Origin: Saccharum officinarum
Taxonomy: Eukaryota > Streptophyta > Magnoliopsida > Poales > Poaceae
NCBI GenBank assembly: GCA_020631735.1
Contig: CM036221.1
Span: 15,171,381-15,235,380 of the forward strand
Direction of reading: 5' to 3'
DNA length: 64,000 nt
Every line of letters begins with the position of its first letter. Position 1 is the stretch's first letter. This document shows positions 28,475-40,219 of this stretch, piece by piece. Under the pieces are notes generated by a model. The model made no database searches. It saw nothing but the letters and a program-made list of their open reading frames with translations, and was not told the DNA's origin. Both the position numbers and the translations under genes were made by a program.

Positions 28475-28972
28475 CAATGCTCTAGCGAGCAAATCCGTCT
28501 TTCTCCTAGCCAGATGTACAAGGAAAGGCCAGATTCGATGGGCCAATGTTCGTTTCCGGTAGTTTTGGCCCTGGTGTCGGCTACGGATTGGAGGCACCGG
28601 CGGAGAGGCTCGCAGTGGTGGACCTGGATTTTAGCACAGGGTATGCCATATAAAAAATTTTATATACGATTTGGTAAAAATCATTTATTAATTTGATAAA
28701 CAAGTATAAAATATTGCAATGTAATTTGTTATACCGACACTAAATAATATAATAACTTTTAAATTTACTAAATTATAATATGTAGTTCAAATAGTTTGAA
28801 ATATAGGCACAAGAGAGACTTACAATACTACTTATCTGACTTTTTTAGCCGGCGCTTTCTAAAGGATACATATGTTTTGTTTATATTGTTTCATCCACCT
28901 CGAAGAAAGTATCGAGTTCCATGAATTTGATTAAACAATCATTCGAAAAACTATCACCCATCTTCTTCCTTA
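28475..28972. other. Intergenic, no gene recognised
   Basis: AT-rich sequence with no recognisable frame or repeat pair. Confidence 0.4.
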
Positions 28973-29214
28973 GGCCTTCTTTAGTTTGCGAATTTTTTTG
29001 AGAAATGGTACTGTAGCACTTTCGTTGTTATTTGGCAATTAGTGTCCAATCATGGTCTAATTAGACTTAAAACATTCGTCTCGTGAATTTCGTCTAAACT
29101 GTGTAATTAGTTTTATTTTTTATCTATATTTAATGCTTCATACATGCGTCTAAAGATTCGATGTGACGGGGAATCTGAAAAAATTTTGCAAATTTTTGGG
29201 AACTAAACAGACCC
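28973..29214. mobile_element. Tourist-type MITE
   Basis: It begins GGCCTTCTTTAGTTTGC and ends GGGAACTAAACAGACCC. TTA is duplicated at 28970-28972 and 29215-29217. It is 242 bp. Confidence 0.88.
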
Positions 29215-29607
29215 TTAATTGTTGGCAGCATGTTTGTAAAAAAAAAGATACAATGTCTGCAGCATTCCTCTTCATAATCGAACAATTCTAAAGCAAAGAG
29301 CAATGTACTATATATTAGTACGGCAACTAGCAGTAAGTATAATATGATGTAACAAAACTCACATGTGACAATTCTAACGGTGGGTGAATTGCAAACCAAT
29401 GTCTAATCTAGTGATGAATGATCCACTAGTACTAATATCCCTGATACAGATACACAAACAATTATTGATAAGTAATTATATATGCAAGATTCTTTTTAGA
29501 AATAAAATAGATGATTAAGCAAGCACCTGACAGTAGCACGGCAACATACTACAAACCTGATGGAGTGACGGCCAGATGCCGATGGGGATGGGAGACTACA
29601 GCTGCAG

Positions 29608-30131
29608 GTATAGATGTCCAACGGCCGTGCCGTGCTGGCCTGGCCCGACGATGTGCCGTGCTGTGCCGGCCCGCGTCGTGCCGCCACGGGCCGTCGTGCC
29701 TGACGGGTTGTGCCTGTGGCGTGCTCGTGCCTGGCCTCCGGCCCAAGGCACGGCCCGTGGGCCGTCGGGCCGGCCCGAGAGCACGTCGTGCCCTGCGTGC
29801 CGCGGGCGGCCCGAGAGCAGCGCGCGAAGAAGGGAAGAGCGGCGCGACGGATGAGGAGGGGAAGGGAAGAGCAGCGCCGTCTGGGAGAGTGGGAGTGGGA
29901 GGAAGTTAGGGTTTGGAGTGATGAAAATATTATATATATGTATGGATTGCAGTGGGTTGTGCAAAATATTCACATGGTTATTAATTTAACGGACCGCCTC
30001 TTGGACCGGGCCGTGCCCGTGCCGTGCCACGTGCCTGGGTGGCGGCCCAGGCACGGCCTGGTCCCTCGGGCCGGGCCAAAACGCCGGGCCGTGGGCCGGG
30101 CCACCGGGCCTCGGGCTGCATGGCCAAGTAT
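29608..30131. mobile_element. Non-autonomous hAT element, GC-rich
   Basis: The 8-bp duplication AGCTGCAG lies at 29600-29607 and 30132-30139. Ends are short and imperfect (TATAGATGTCC against TATACTTGGCC). Both subterminal regions are crowded with GCCGTGCC, GGGCC and GGCACGGCC motifs in opposing orientation. It is 524 bp and has no transposase. Confidence 0.8.
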
Positions 30132-30139
30132 AGCTGCAG

Positions 30140-31878
30140 GGCAGGCAGCGCATGCCGGCTGGGGAAGCAGGCATAGCCTGGCCTCTCGTCGGACGTGAGA
30201 CTCTACAGTGTGCCGTCTGCTCGAGTGGATGGATGGGTGTTCGTCCCGACACCGTGTGAACACTCAACAGCCAATACGGCACCGGCGTGGAGCGGCGTCC
30301 CTCAATCTGATAAGTTTTTTTTTACATACATATTCTGTGACTGGTTGCTGGGCCTGTAGGTCCGCCACTGGAGGCTCGTCTTCGAGCGCACATGAGAAGG
30401 TGTTGCAGTAGCGTGGCAGAGCTTTGCAGTCATGCGTGTGGTGCTGCGGTGACATGGACCCAAAGCAGTAGCAAGGACGTCACATGCAGGGCGTCATGGC
30501 CGGACACAGACACTGCACGAGGGGCACTGCCGCAACAGTATTGGTGCAGCAGTTAGCGGGCGTGCAGTCGATGGCATGGCAGCACGTGGTCATGCATGGT
30601 GGTCGGTGGCCGGTGACTCGTTAAGCCGCCGGTGAGGCTTGCAATGGTGCAGTGTGGATCTATGTGGTGTGATGTCGTAGGCCAGATATGCTTGTTGGTG
30701 GCTGTCAGGGAAACATGGTGCTGCTGCAACCTTCAGGGGCGATGATCGTTGGCGCTTGCTTCTGCGGACGATGGTGAGTGTCTAACGCAGGGAGGTTTAT
30801 GCCTAGCAATGCGTGTTAACTCCATGGTCTCTGTTGGGTCCTTGTGTTCCCTCTCCTGTGTTGTGCATGCTCTCCGTCGAGGGTGATTTCTCAACCGTTG
30901 ATATACAGCCTTGCTACTAGTGTGGCTGTGCCATGCTTCCTACACAGATTGAACGTTTTAGGTTAGGGTGAAATTAAAGCCCGGATGACACCACCTATGA
31001 GTGTCGCTTCCTCCTTGGAGGCGTTTACCTCATTCTACCCTCCTGGTTTTCCATGGATGATAACCTTGCCCATTTCTAGGATGAGGGTGGCATCATCGTT
31101 CGTAACCTTCCTGAAGGCATTATCATGGAAATCATGCACCATGCTTAGTTCCTTTTGACAGGTGGTGATGCCTGAAGGAGAGCCATGACCTGAGCAGCCA
31201 ATGGATCGGTGACCTGAGCCGACCACCGCCGGCCCTAGCTATCAGCTAACGCAGGCGGTGGCGTTGTAGCGGCTAGCGGCGGCGCAGACTAGACGGATTG
31301 GCGGAGCAAGGGAGCTGAAGAGTGTCGCATGAGCTATGTGGCTCTGCCTGCGCGTGCTGCGTACCGGTGTAAAGACTGAGCAGGAGCAGCGGCACTAGCA
31401 CTACGGTAGCCAAAAGGCCCACGGCCGGCCGGCCGGCCAGCGCGGCGTAGTAGCAAGGCATCCACCAAACGACGCGCCAACACTGGATGGCAGATGCACC
31501 TACATCAGGCAGCAGCACACCATCATCGATTCACAGCACCACGGCATTAACCAATTACCAACCACAACCAGGGCCTCAAGCGAAGCAAAGGCCGTTCAAG
31601 TCCAAGTAGAAATTGCTAGGTATATAAATCTTAAAGGACATTCTCTTGTACTGATCTCTTTATTATGCACATTTTAATTCTTCATTATTTTAGTCCATCT
31701 ATGTCCATAAGACCATACCTAATAGCCCATGTTAGCTTCAGTGACAGAAATTTCCAGTTGGTACTGTTATTTGTGATGAACTTATAATGTCAAACTAAAA
31801 AACATTGTCCTCTTAAATTGATGTATGTTTCTATGTAAAACTGCTTTAAACTACTGTACATTGTTATGTATGAGATAT
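30140..31878. other. Intergenic, no gene recognised
   Basis: Moderately GC-rich to about 31560, then AT-rich. Frames are short and match no family I know. Confidence 0.4.
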
Positions 31879-32070
31879 ACTTTCTCCGTCCCAAATAAGT
31901 CTTGTATCTTCAAATAAATTTATTATGAAAATATATGATGTGATCAACCTAATGATACTTATCTGGTATCATAAATATTAATATATTTTAGTGTATATTT
32001 GTTCAAAATTTTGATTATTTGACTTCTTGACATACAAGATGAAAACTTATTTTGAGACTGACAGAGTAAT
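31879..32070. mobile_element. Stowaway-like MITE
   Basis: It begins CTTTCTCCGTCCCAAATAAG after TA and ends TTATTTTGAGACTGACAGAG. The interior ATATATGATGTGATCAACC resembles that of 22376-22618. Borders are within a few bases. Confidence 0.65.
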
Positions 32071-32480
32071 AGACTTTATGTTGGTCTATAGCGTCCTTTA
32101 TTCAGCCTGCCTACATATTTTTCTGGATCCGCTATTGTTGATCTTTGACTGTGGTCAGCAACGAGAACTATGGTAGTAGACTTCATATTTGGCCTTGGTA
32201 GACGTTTGGTGCCTGACGAGGCTTTTTATCTCATGGTTGCTCTAAACTTTGAGACGTGATTGGGGTCCTTCACCATGAAGTCGGAGGCTCGGAGCTGCTT
32301 ATCGTTTGGCAAAGGTTGGCAAAACGATGATTGGCTCCGTCGTTTGTTGTGATAGTAATAGATAATGTAGTTTTTAGGTCGTGGTTGTACAATTTTCAGG
32401 CCTAATTTCCCTCATAAACATAGGCAACTCTCTTCTTCTTATAATATATATGCCGGAAATTCCAGATCTTTCAAAAAAAA
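32071..32480 (+). other. Possible LINE 3' end
   Basis: The stretch ends AATTCCAGATCTTTC followed by a run of A at 32472-32480, which resembles the tail of a 5'-truncated non-LTR element. No reverse transcriptase is visible, so this is tentative. Confidence 0.25.
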
Positions 32481-32499
32481 AGACATGCCTTCTCAAACA

Positions 32500-32780
32500 G
32501 GTCAAAAGGTCACTACTCAACTTCATTTGTGCATGGTAGTAATGGTCAACTTCATTCATCCATGACACAAAAAAAATCAATTCTAGACTTGTACTTGGCT
32601 AGTAGACCGAGCATAACTCAACACATGAGTTAACTATACAAGATTTTTATTTGTGCCTGGTAGTAATGGTACAACTTCATTCATCCATGACACCAAATAA
32701 AATCTTACTTGGACTTGGACTTGGCTAGTAGACTGAACACAACTCGAAACATGAGTTGTACTGAACTTGACTACGCAATT
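32500..32780. repeat. Diverged tandem repeat of about 125 bp
   Basis: CAACTTCATTCATCCATGAC, ACTTGGCTAGTAGAC and ACATGAGTT occur in the same order in two adjacent copies, roughly 32520-32635 and 32650-32765. Confidence 0.65.
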
Positions 32781-33430
32781 TGATGTGGATCTCGAGATCG
32801 AGGCTTTTATAGGTGACGGACTAACATACCTCCCGTCCTTTTATTAATCATTTCTCCTATATCTCAGGTGTTTGAATTTTAAAATAATTTCAGGCAACAC
32901 TCTTGTACCTCTAACTAGTACAAGTAAATTATTACTTTTGTGATTTGTTATTTATCTTTGTGTCATAGCATATTAAATTTTGTCATTGTCTTTCTATAGA
33001 AAATAATTGTAAATTATTAATTGTCTTTATGTCAACATAAATTAGATTTTGTCGGGTTTGTGATTTTGTGTAACGAGTTTTTTTATTCCCGGTTCCGAAA
33101 ATTGTAGATTGCATTTACAGAAATTGCAATAAACGAAATCTGCAATTTTAGTATACAATAACCATGGCCTGAAAGGAAACTAAAATTCAGCAAATCCCTT
33201 TATTAATATATTAAACCAACAGGTTGAAGTTCTCTATTTCATGTCAATGTTCACACTTTTCTAAGTTTATTTTAGAATTTAATGGTGTTTTTCTTTTAGC
33301 GTGATAGGTAATATGCCCGTCTGCTGTGACTTTTTGTTAATCTTACGAGGTGTTTGGGACTGTTCTACAAACTTTATTCTATAAACTTCTTCGTGGAGCA
33401 GCTCCACAAAAAAACTAGAGTTTGTGGAGT

Positions 33431-34440
33431 ATCTCTTTAGGTGCTCTCACAACTCCATCCTTTTTTCTCGAACATAGTATGTGGAGTTGAAACCATTTAG
33501 CTAAAAGGAGTTGAAAAACATAGAGCGGAGCCGTTCCAAACACTCCTTAGTATCTGCCAACTCAATCTCTCGGAAGTCCTCATAGGATAGGGTGTATTTG
33601 CGTGCAATCATAGAAGTGTGCATCCATGTCTAAATACGTATATACCGTGAGTCATAAAAATAAAAAAAGATGCAATTGGAGAATATGAGACAAATAGCCT
33701 CTAATCCAGATGTGGCAACAACCACGAGAACGGTCGGGATATCAGCCCACTGCCAAGTAGGTAGGTACTCCTCCGTCTCGAAAGTGTCGTTTTTTATTTT
33801 TAAACTTCTGGTTGACCGTTCGTCTTATTTAATTTTTTATACAAATAATAAAATAAATATATCATTATTAAAGTATCTCTAATGATAAATAAGTCATAAA
33901 AAATAAATAATATTTATATAAAAACATAGAGCATCTCTTTAGGTGCTCTTACAACTCCACCATTTTTTCTTGAACATAGTACGTGGAGCTGAAACCGTTT
34001 AGCTAAAAAACATAGAGCGGAGCTGAAAAACATAGAGCGAAGCAGTTCCAAACACTCCTTGGTATCTGCTAACTCAATCTCTCTTAAGTCTGCATAGGGT
34101 AGGGTGTATTTGCGTGCAATCATAGAAGTGTGCATCCATGTCTAAATACGTATATACCGTGAGTCATAAAAATAAAAAAAGATATAATTGGAGAATATGG
34201 GCCAAATAGCCTCTAATCCAGATGTGGCAACAACCACGAGAACCGTCAGGATATCAGCCCACTGCCAAGTAGGCAGGTACGCCTCCGTCCTATTGAAAGT
34301 GTCGTTTTTTATTTTTAAACTTTTTGTTTGACCGTTTATTTTATTTAATTTTTTATACAAATAATAAACTAAATATATCATTATTAAAGTATCTCTAATG
34401 ATAAATAAGTCATAACAAAATAAATAATATTTATATAATA
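33431..34440. repeat. Tandem duplication of about 0.5 kb
   Basis: Copy 1 (33431-33932) and copy 2 (33933 to about 34440) share ATCTCTTTAGGTGCTCT, a CATCCATGTCTAAATACG block, CAGATGTGGCAACAACC and a Stowaway start, in the same order at offsets of 502-521 bp. Copy 1 stops inside its Stowaway element; copy 2 continues through it. Confidence 0.85.
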
Positions 34441-34503
34441 AGACGAACGATCAAACATGAAGTCTAAAAGTCAAAAACGGCACTTTTAATGAAACGGAGG
34501 GAG
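34280..34503. mobile_element. Stowaway-like MITE
   Basis: It starts CGCCTCCGTCCTATTGAAAG after TA and ends TTTTAATGAAACGGAGGGAG. A copy truncated at the duplication junction lies at about 33769-33915. Confidence 0.75.
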
Positions 34504-36004
34504 TGTGTCCTTTTTTGTTTTTCTTGGTGACTGTACCGTCACCGATAACCAAGATTGTCACTGCCGTTTGCTGCCAGCTGATATTTCTCATCTCATCATT
34601 TTGCTTATTTTTTCTTTAGTTTTCTTATTGCCCAATGGAGGTTTAATAATTTAGTGTTTAGGATTAATCCATTGCTAAGTCCTCATTTTTTGGTGCTTCT
34701 AGGCACATTTAATATTTTGGTCTATATAAATTAATTAGTTCAACGTCTTATGTGGAAATGTTGAAATAACACATTCCAAATCTTTTGAGGTTTAAAATAA
34801 TTGATCGCCCACCCCGGCCCCTCTAATAATCAAATGATGTCACATGTTATGCTTATATCGTTGTATTTGTTTTCTTTCCCACCTCATCTTAGGTCCTATT
34901 TTAGATCCATTGTGATTATAACAATCAGTTAAAAATCTAATTGTGATTAAATAGGTTGGATTAAAGGGTGGATTATTATAATTAAAACCTCTAACATAAT
35001 AATCCTATAATCTAGACGAGACCTTTTTTTTTGGTGATTTCCGCCAATAATCCACCATAATAATCGAAGGATCCAAACGCTCCGATTGTAAAAATCTGTA
35101 ATCTCAATTATAATTCCTACACATAAATCTAGATTATAATAATCTGGTCGTAATCCAAACAACCCCTTGGCCATCCATCTTCTAGTGTCGGTAATCTCGA
35201 ACGCTTGAGGCTTTGTAAGCCCATGCCTTGTAGTAGGTCTATAAGGATTCTGCTTTTAACAACCTCTTCACAACAAGACTCACGAGGCAGAGATTCACGT
35301 TTCAAATATACCATTCTACCTAACGCTCTGTTTGGAGCGTGAGAATTTTTTTTTTCTCATTTTTATGTTATTCCTGTAAAGTTATTGTACGATTTGGAAT
35401 TTCTGCATTTCAAATAAGTTTTTTACAAGGACCAGAATCCAGAATCCTTGTTCTTATTTGTTTGTTCAAGGATTGGGCTTCATCAATTACGATTCATTCA
35501 CAGCCCACTTTTTTTTTTATTCTTGATTGAGGAAGCATTTTATTATCCACAGCCCACCTAAATGCTTGGTAGGGTTTTTTTTTTCTTTTGACAACAGCTT
35601 GGTAGTTTGAGTTGGAAACGTGGGCCGGTATGTAAATGCTACTGGCTGCAGAGCGCGGCCCGTCACACACATTCCTTCTCGCGTGCAGATGAACGGGCCA
35701 ACGGCCGAGTCCATAGCAGAATCATGGTGAGAAGGCCGTAGCCCGTAGGCATTCCGGACACACACACACACACACCTCTCTTCAAGGTTAAGTTGTGATG
35801 ATGTGCCGTGTGAGTATTGTTTTTCTGGCACCCGCTCTAAGACATTTATTCACGAGAGATTGCCGTTCCAATCATAGTACCCGGCACATTGCCATCTCTT
35901 GTCTGAAAGACGAAATGAGGGCCAAGCTCTGGCCAGGGATTGGGCCACGTCAGCAGGAATTTCTCAACTATCGAACGGCTTTTACAACAACTTAGACCAA
36001 GGTA
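34504..36004. other. Intergenic, no gene recognised
   Basis: A MITE-like segment may span 34886-35167, ending TAATCCAAACAACCCC, with only partly matching ends. A short (CA)n run lies at 35758-35775. No gene is supported. Confidence 0.4.
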
Positions 36005-36419
36005 CTCCCTCCGTTCAGCAAATAAAAGAACATGTAGCGTCCAGATTAAGGCAGATAAAAAATGACACTTATACCCTTGTAAAGAGGTCTGACATCTTGA
36101 GGAAGCACAGTTTAAAATAAATAAACTGGTGGCCACTAGTACAGAGAACCAGCCAACTCAGTGGAACTCAGTGCGACCAGCTGGCCACATGGAAGACCAC
36201 AGAACCTTCCAGTCACAAACGCGGTGTGCGCAACGATTTTTCTTACTCTTTTTTCATCCCATCATTTTTTTTGAGTTTCACTCCACGAACTGGCGTACTG
36301 CTCTTGTGCTGTCAGCCTGTCCCTCTAGGGGCTTTAGTGGAAAAATTGCCTATATATGACCATTAATATGAGAAAAAAATTGAATCATAGATATTCTTTT
36401 ATTCGTGGAACGGAGGGAG
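36005..36419. mobile_element. Stowaway-like element, 415 bp
   Basis: Termini CTCCCTCCGTTCAGC and GTGGAACGGAGGGAG with TA at 36003-36004 and 36420-36421. It is longer than most Stowaway MITEs, and the non-palindromic middle (36120-36350) is of unknown origin. Confidence 0.8.
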
Positions 36420-36421
36420 TA

Positions 36422-37340
36422 CGTATAGAGCCTTCCAGAACAAGCTAGCGTTCTCTACTCGTACGTTCCACTTGCACCTGAGCAGGCTTATTCCAAGGTC
36501 TCGCCAGAGGCACGGCGACCTGCGGAAATCGGCAGCACGGCGCTTCTCGCCGCTGGCTTGCTTGCCTCAACGACGACAAGCGCCGCTGGTAGTCTGTTCC
36601 CTACACTCACGCACGGTGGGCAACGGAGAAAGAAGCGTGATGCCATGGCCTGACACGAAGGAAGTCATGGCACAACCACGTTGCCTCTCCATTGCCATTT
36701 GCCTGGCATGATAAGCTCCAGTCCTGCCGAGTTTCCAGCTCATAACGCAATAAGCTCCACAGTCGATCATGTCCCATGCCGAAAGCTTAACAATTCTGCA
36801 GCTCATAAAGAATTTGATTAAATAGTAATTAGTTTACAACCTAATGGCAATTATTCTTACCCAACTATATTTCCAAACCGACAGCCTATCTGTTATGTTT
36901 TACTCTCATAAGGATACGGAGCACGGAGTATATACTAGTTGTCCTGATCGTTTTTGTACCAAACAAGACTAAAATTGTTTTCTGAAAAAAAAGATCACAA
37001 GCAGACATCGAAACAGTATTATTGCCGTTCTCAATTCCACAATTTTTACCTCATTCTGTATTGTTGAATTAAATGGCATGCATAGCAGTAGATATCATAT
37101 TCCTGATAAACCAATTTTTGGAATAATAAAAATTATATGCAAAATTGCATGTAGATTTAAAGTAGACATAATATATAATAACCTATTAACCTTTTTTTTT
37201 GAATGGGGCTACGGCAGGCAATTGCCGGCCTGACTTTTTAGATATGTTAAAGGTTTGAAACATGCAGAATTTGTGAATTAGGATAAAAATTTAAAAAATC
37301 AGGTCTAAAAATTGTATGCTAAAAAATTGTTTGTATAATC
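36422..37340. other. Intergenic, no gene recognised
   Basis: 36420-36720 is GC-rich with Arg/Ser/Pro-rich frames but no recognisable family. The remainder is AT-rich. Confidence 0.4.
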
Positions 37341-37343
37341 TAA

Positions 37344-37583
37344 GGGCCTATTTAGTTCCTAAAATTGTGCAAAAATTTTCAAGATTTCCCGTCACATCGA
37401 ATTTTTGGAAGCATGCATGAAGCATTAAATATAGATAAAAAATAAAACTAATTACACAGTTTAGACGAAATTCACGAGACGAATCTTTTAAGCCTAATTA
37501 GACCATGACTGGACACTAATTGCCAAATAACAACGAAAGTGCAATAGTACTATTTTCAAAAAATTTCGCGAACAAACAAGGCC
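37344..37583. mobile_element. Tourist-type MITE
   Basis: It begins GGGCCTATTTAGTTCC and ends GAACAAACAAGGCC. It is flanked by TAA and TAG and is 240 bp. Confidence 0.78.
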
Positions 37584-38903
37584 TAGCATAAAAATCATTC
37601 CGTAACGGTTGGTATATAATCCCGAACTCGAAACTATGAATTCTGGACTAGCATACTGAAATCCTCCCAGTAATACAGTTTTCAATGCCGAGCAAACGAA
37701 AATCTGTTGGACTCTATGCTATACTAGATATAGTAACTACTGGTGAGTGATCTGATACTCTCAATTTCTATCCTGAGCAAAATTGTGTATACTGCATTAT
37801 TGACTAGATATTCCATCTCATGCAAATGGATTGTTGATCTGTAGTTAGTTATTACATGGTTTTGATGTTCCATTGGAACATCAATGATGAAACACATTCT
37901 TTTTAGATAATGAAAAATATCCGGCTTCAACCTTTTTCTAAGAAGAAGAAGCATCAGTCCAAACTTATTACCGTAGCACACACATAATTTAAACTTATTA
38001 TAGGTTCAGAACTAAAGTTCAAGACGGTAAATAAATGACTATCCATGCGATGCGAAAAACTCCATGACTCTCGATTCTAGTAGCTTGCAAGCGTCTAGAA
38101 TCCGTTCCTTGTCGTCATCCGAGCGCTGCAACAGAGCCCAAAATCGTAGCTAGTGTGTTCCCCCTAAAAAGAATCTGCAAAAATGTTTTTGGGTGACCTT
38201 TATCAAAACCACATCGTTCCTTGTGATCCATATTGCCCAGCAAAAAGCCACAGCCCCGGTCAATAAAAGATAATTATGATTGGAACCTCCTATCTTTGAC
38301 CAACTATTGAAAAGATGGTTCGTGTTCCTTGGAGCATTAATGCTAAACAAAACAACACAGCACGCCAAAGAAATCTGGCATAATAACAATCAAAAAACAA
38401 GTGTTGGATAGTTTCAGGTGTGCTAAAAAACAACAAGCATTACTACCATTCCAATTTCTTTTAGCAAGATTGTCTTTTGTTAGTGTTACCCCATTCTTTA
38501 AGAACCAAAAAAAAATCTTAATCTTCAAGGACACTTTCATATGCCAAATTTTCTGGGTAACCTTAATCCCATTATTGACTAGGTATTTGTACATGGATTT
38601 AACAGAAAACAAGCAATTATTATTTAAGTTCCAGATGAAAGTATCCTGACCCTCATTTAAGTTAATAAAAGCAACTCTCGCAACTAGACTTTGCCATTTC
38701 AACAACTTGTTCCCAACTAGTGCCCTTCTAAAAGACACATTGAGAGGGATGAAAATAAGTACATCAACCACTGTTGCTTGTTTCTTACGCACTATATTAA
38801 ATAAATTCGGGTATTGAATTTTTAAGGGTTGGGAGCCCAATCATTTATCTTCCCAAAATCTAATTTGAGTTCCATTGTCTAGTTTAAACTTTTCAAGACT
38901 TAA

Positions 38904-39343
38904 GACTACCCGCACTCATGGACCTCTATATTCATCCTCTATACGTCCTAGTCAGCAAGATTCTCTCCTCTATACTCAATTCTCCCGCACCCATCCATCC
39001 TCTATATCATCCTCTATCCACTCTATCCACTGTGGGACCCACTTGTCACTTTATCTAAATATATCCATGTGTGATCTAGTTTTGAAGGATTTATTGAGAC
39101 GAATTTAATGGTGAAATCAAAATTTAATTTGGATTTTTGGTTTGTGAGTTATAGCATTTTTTTCTTTATTTAGCTAGTGGGGCCCGCCACTATAGAGTAT
39201 AGAGTAAGCACAATATCACTCTAAATATAGAGTGAGAGAAATGATAGAGTATCGTTTTATAGTACCTAGTGCAGCAGTTTTTACTCTATATTCATACTCT
39301 AAAGCTTTAGAGTATCGTTTTAGAGTACCCACTGCGGGTAGTC
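38904..39343. mobile_element. Tourist-like MITE inside the LINE
   Basis: Terminal inverted repeats GACTACCCGCA and TGCGGGTAGTC are flanked by TAA at 38901-38903 and 39344-39346. The 440-bp interior has repeated CCTCTATA and TATAGAGTA motifs. It interrupts the LINE frame just upstream of the GVKDIF segment. Confidence 0.88.
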
Positions 39344-40219
39344 TAAGAAAAATATCTTTGACTCCCAACAAACCATTCCAAAAATGAGAAAACCTATTTT
39401 TCTTTTCAAATTGACTTAGAGTCTTGTTCTTTAGGTACTTGTTCCTTATTAACTCTTGCCAAGTGCCCGCCTCATTGCAAAGTTTGAAAAACCATTTGCT
39501 CAAAAGACATTTGTTTTGTAAATCTAGGTTCTGAATTTCTAAACCACCTTGCTCTTTTGGTTGGCACAAAATATTCTACTTTGCCCGTCTATATTTCTTT
39601 TCATGCTCATCATTTTGCCAAAAAAACTTTGATCTAAAATATTCAATCTTTTTTCAGAACACCTCTCGGTACTTCAAAGAAAGACATCATGAACATAGGT
39701 AAGCTTGACAAAATAGAATTGTTCAACACTAATCTACCCTCATATGATAAATGTTTTCCTTTCCACCCACTTAACTTCTTTTTGATTCTTTCTTCAATTA
39801 ATTTCCAATCCTTATTATTTAACTTCCTGTAATGCATAGGAAGACCCAAATATCGGAAAGGGTATGATCCCATTTTGCAACCAAACAGATATGAGTATTC
39901 CTCCTTAGATTCTTTGGCTTAGCCAAAGCAAAATAATTCACTTTTATGGAAGTTGATTTTTAGACCTGATAATTGTTCAAAAGTACCGAGCAAAAGTTTC
40001 AAGTTTTTTGCTTGTTCAATATCATGGTAAAAAAATAGAACTGTGTCATCTACATATTGCAAGATAGACAAACCATTTTCCACTAGGTGTGTAATAGCCC
40101 CTTTTATTTGGCCTTCCTCCTTAGCTCTAAATAAAATGATAGCTAGCATATCTACAACAATATTGAAAAGGATCGGTGACAGTGGATCACCTTGTCTAAG
40201 ACCTTTCCTGGTCTGGAAA

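Noticed and set aside
29549..29973. Several GC-rich overlapping frames of about 100 codons
   Set aside because: They fall in the repeat-rich hAT element and show no domain or splice structure.
36420..36720. Possible heat-shock gene fragment (TTCCAGAA near 36432)
   Set aside because: One TTCNNGAA match is expected by chance, and the following frames match no heat-shock protein.
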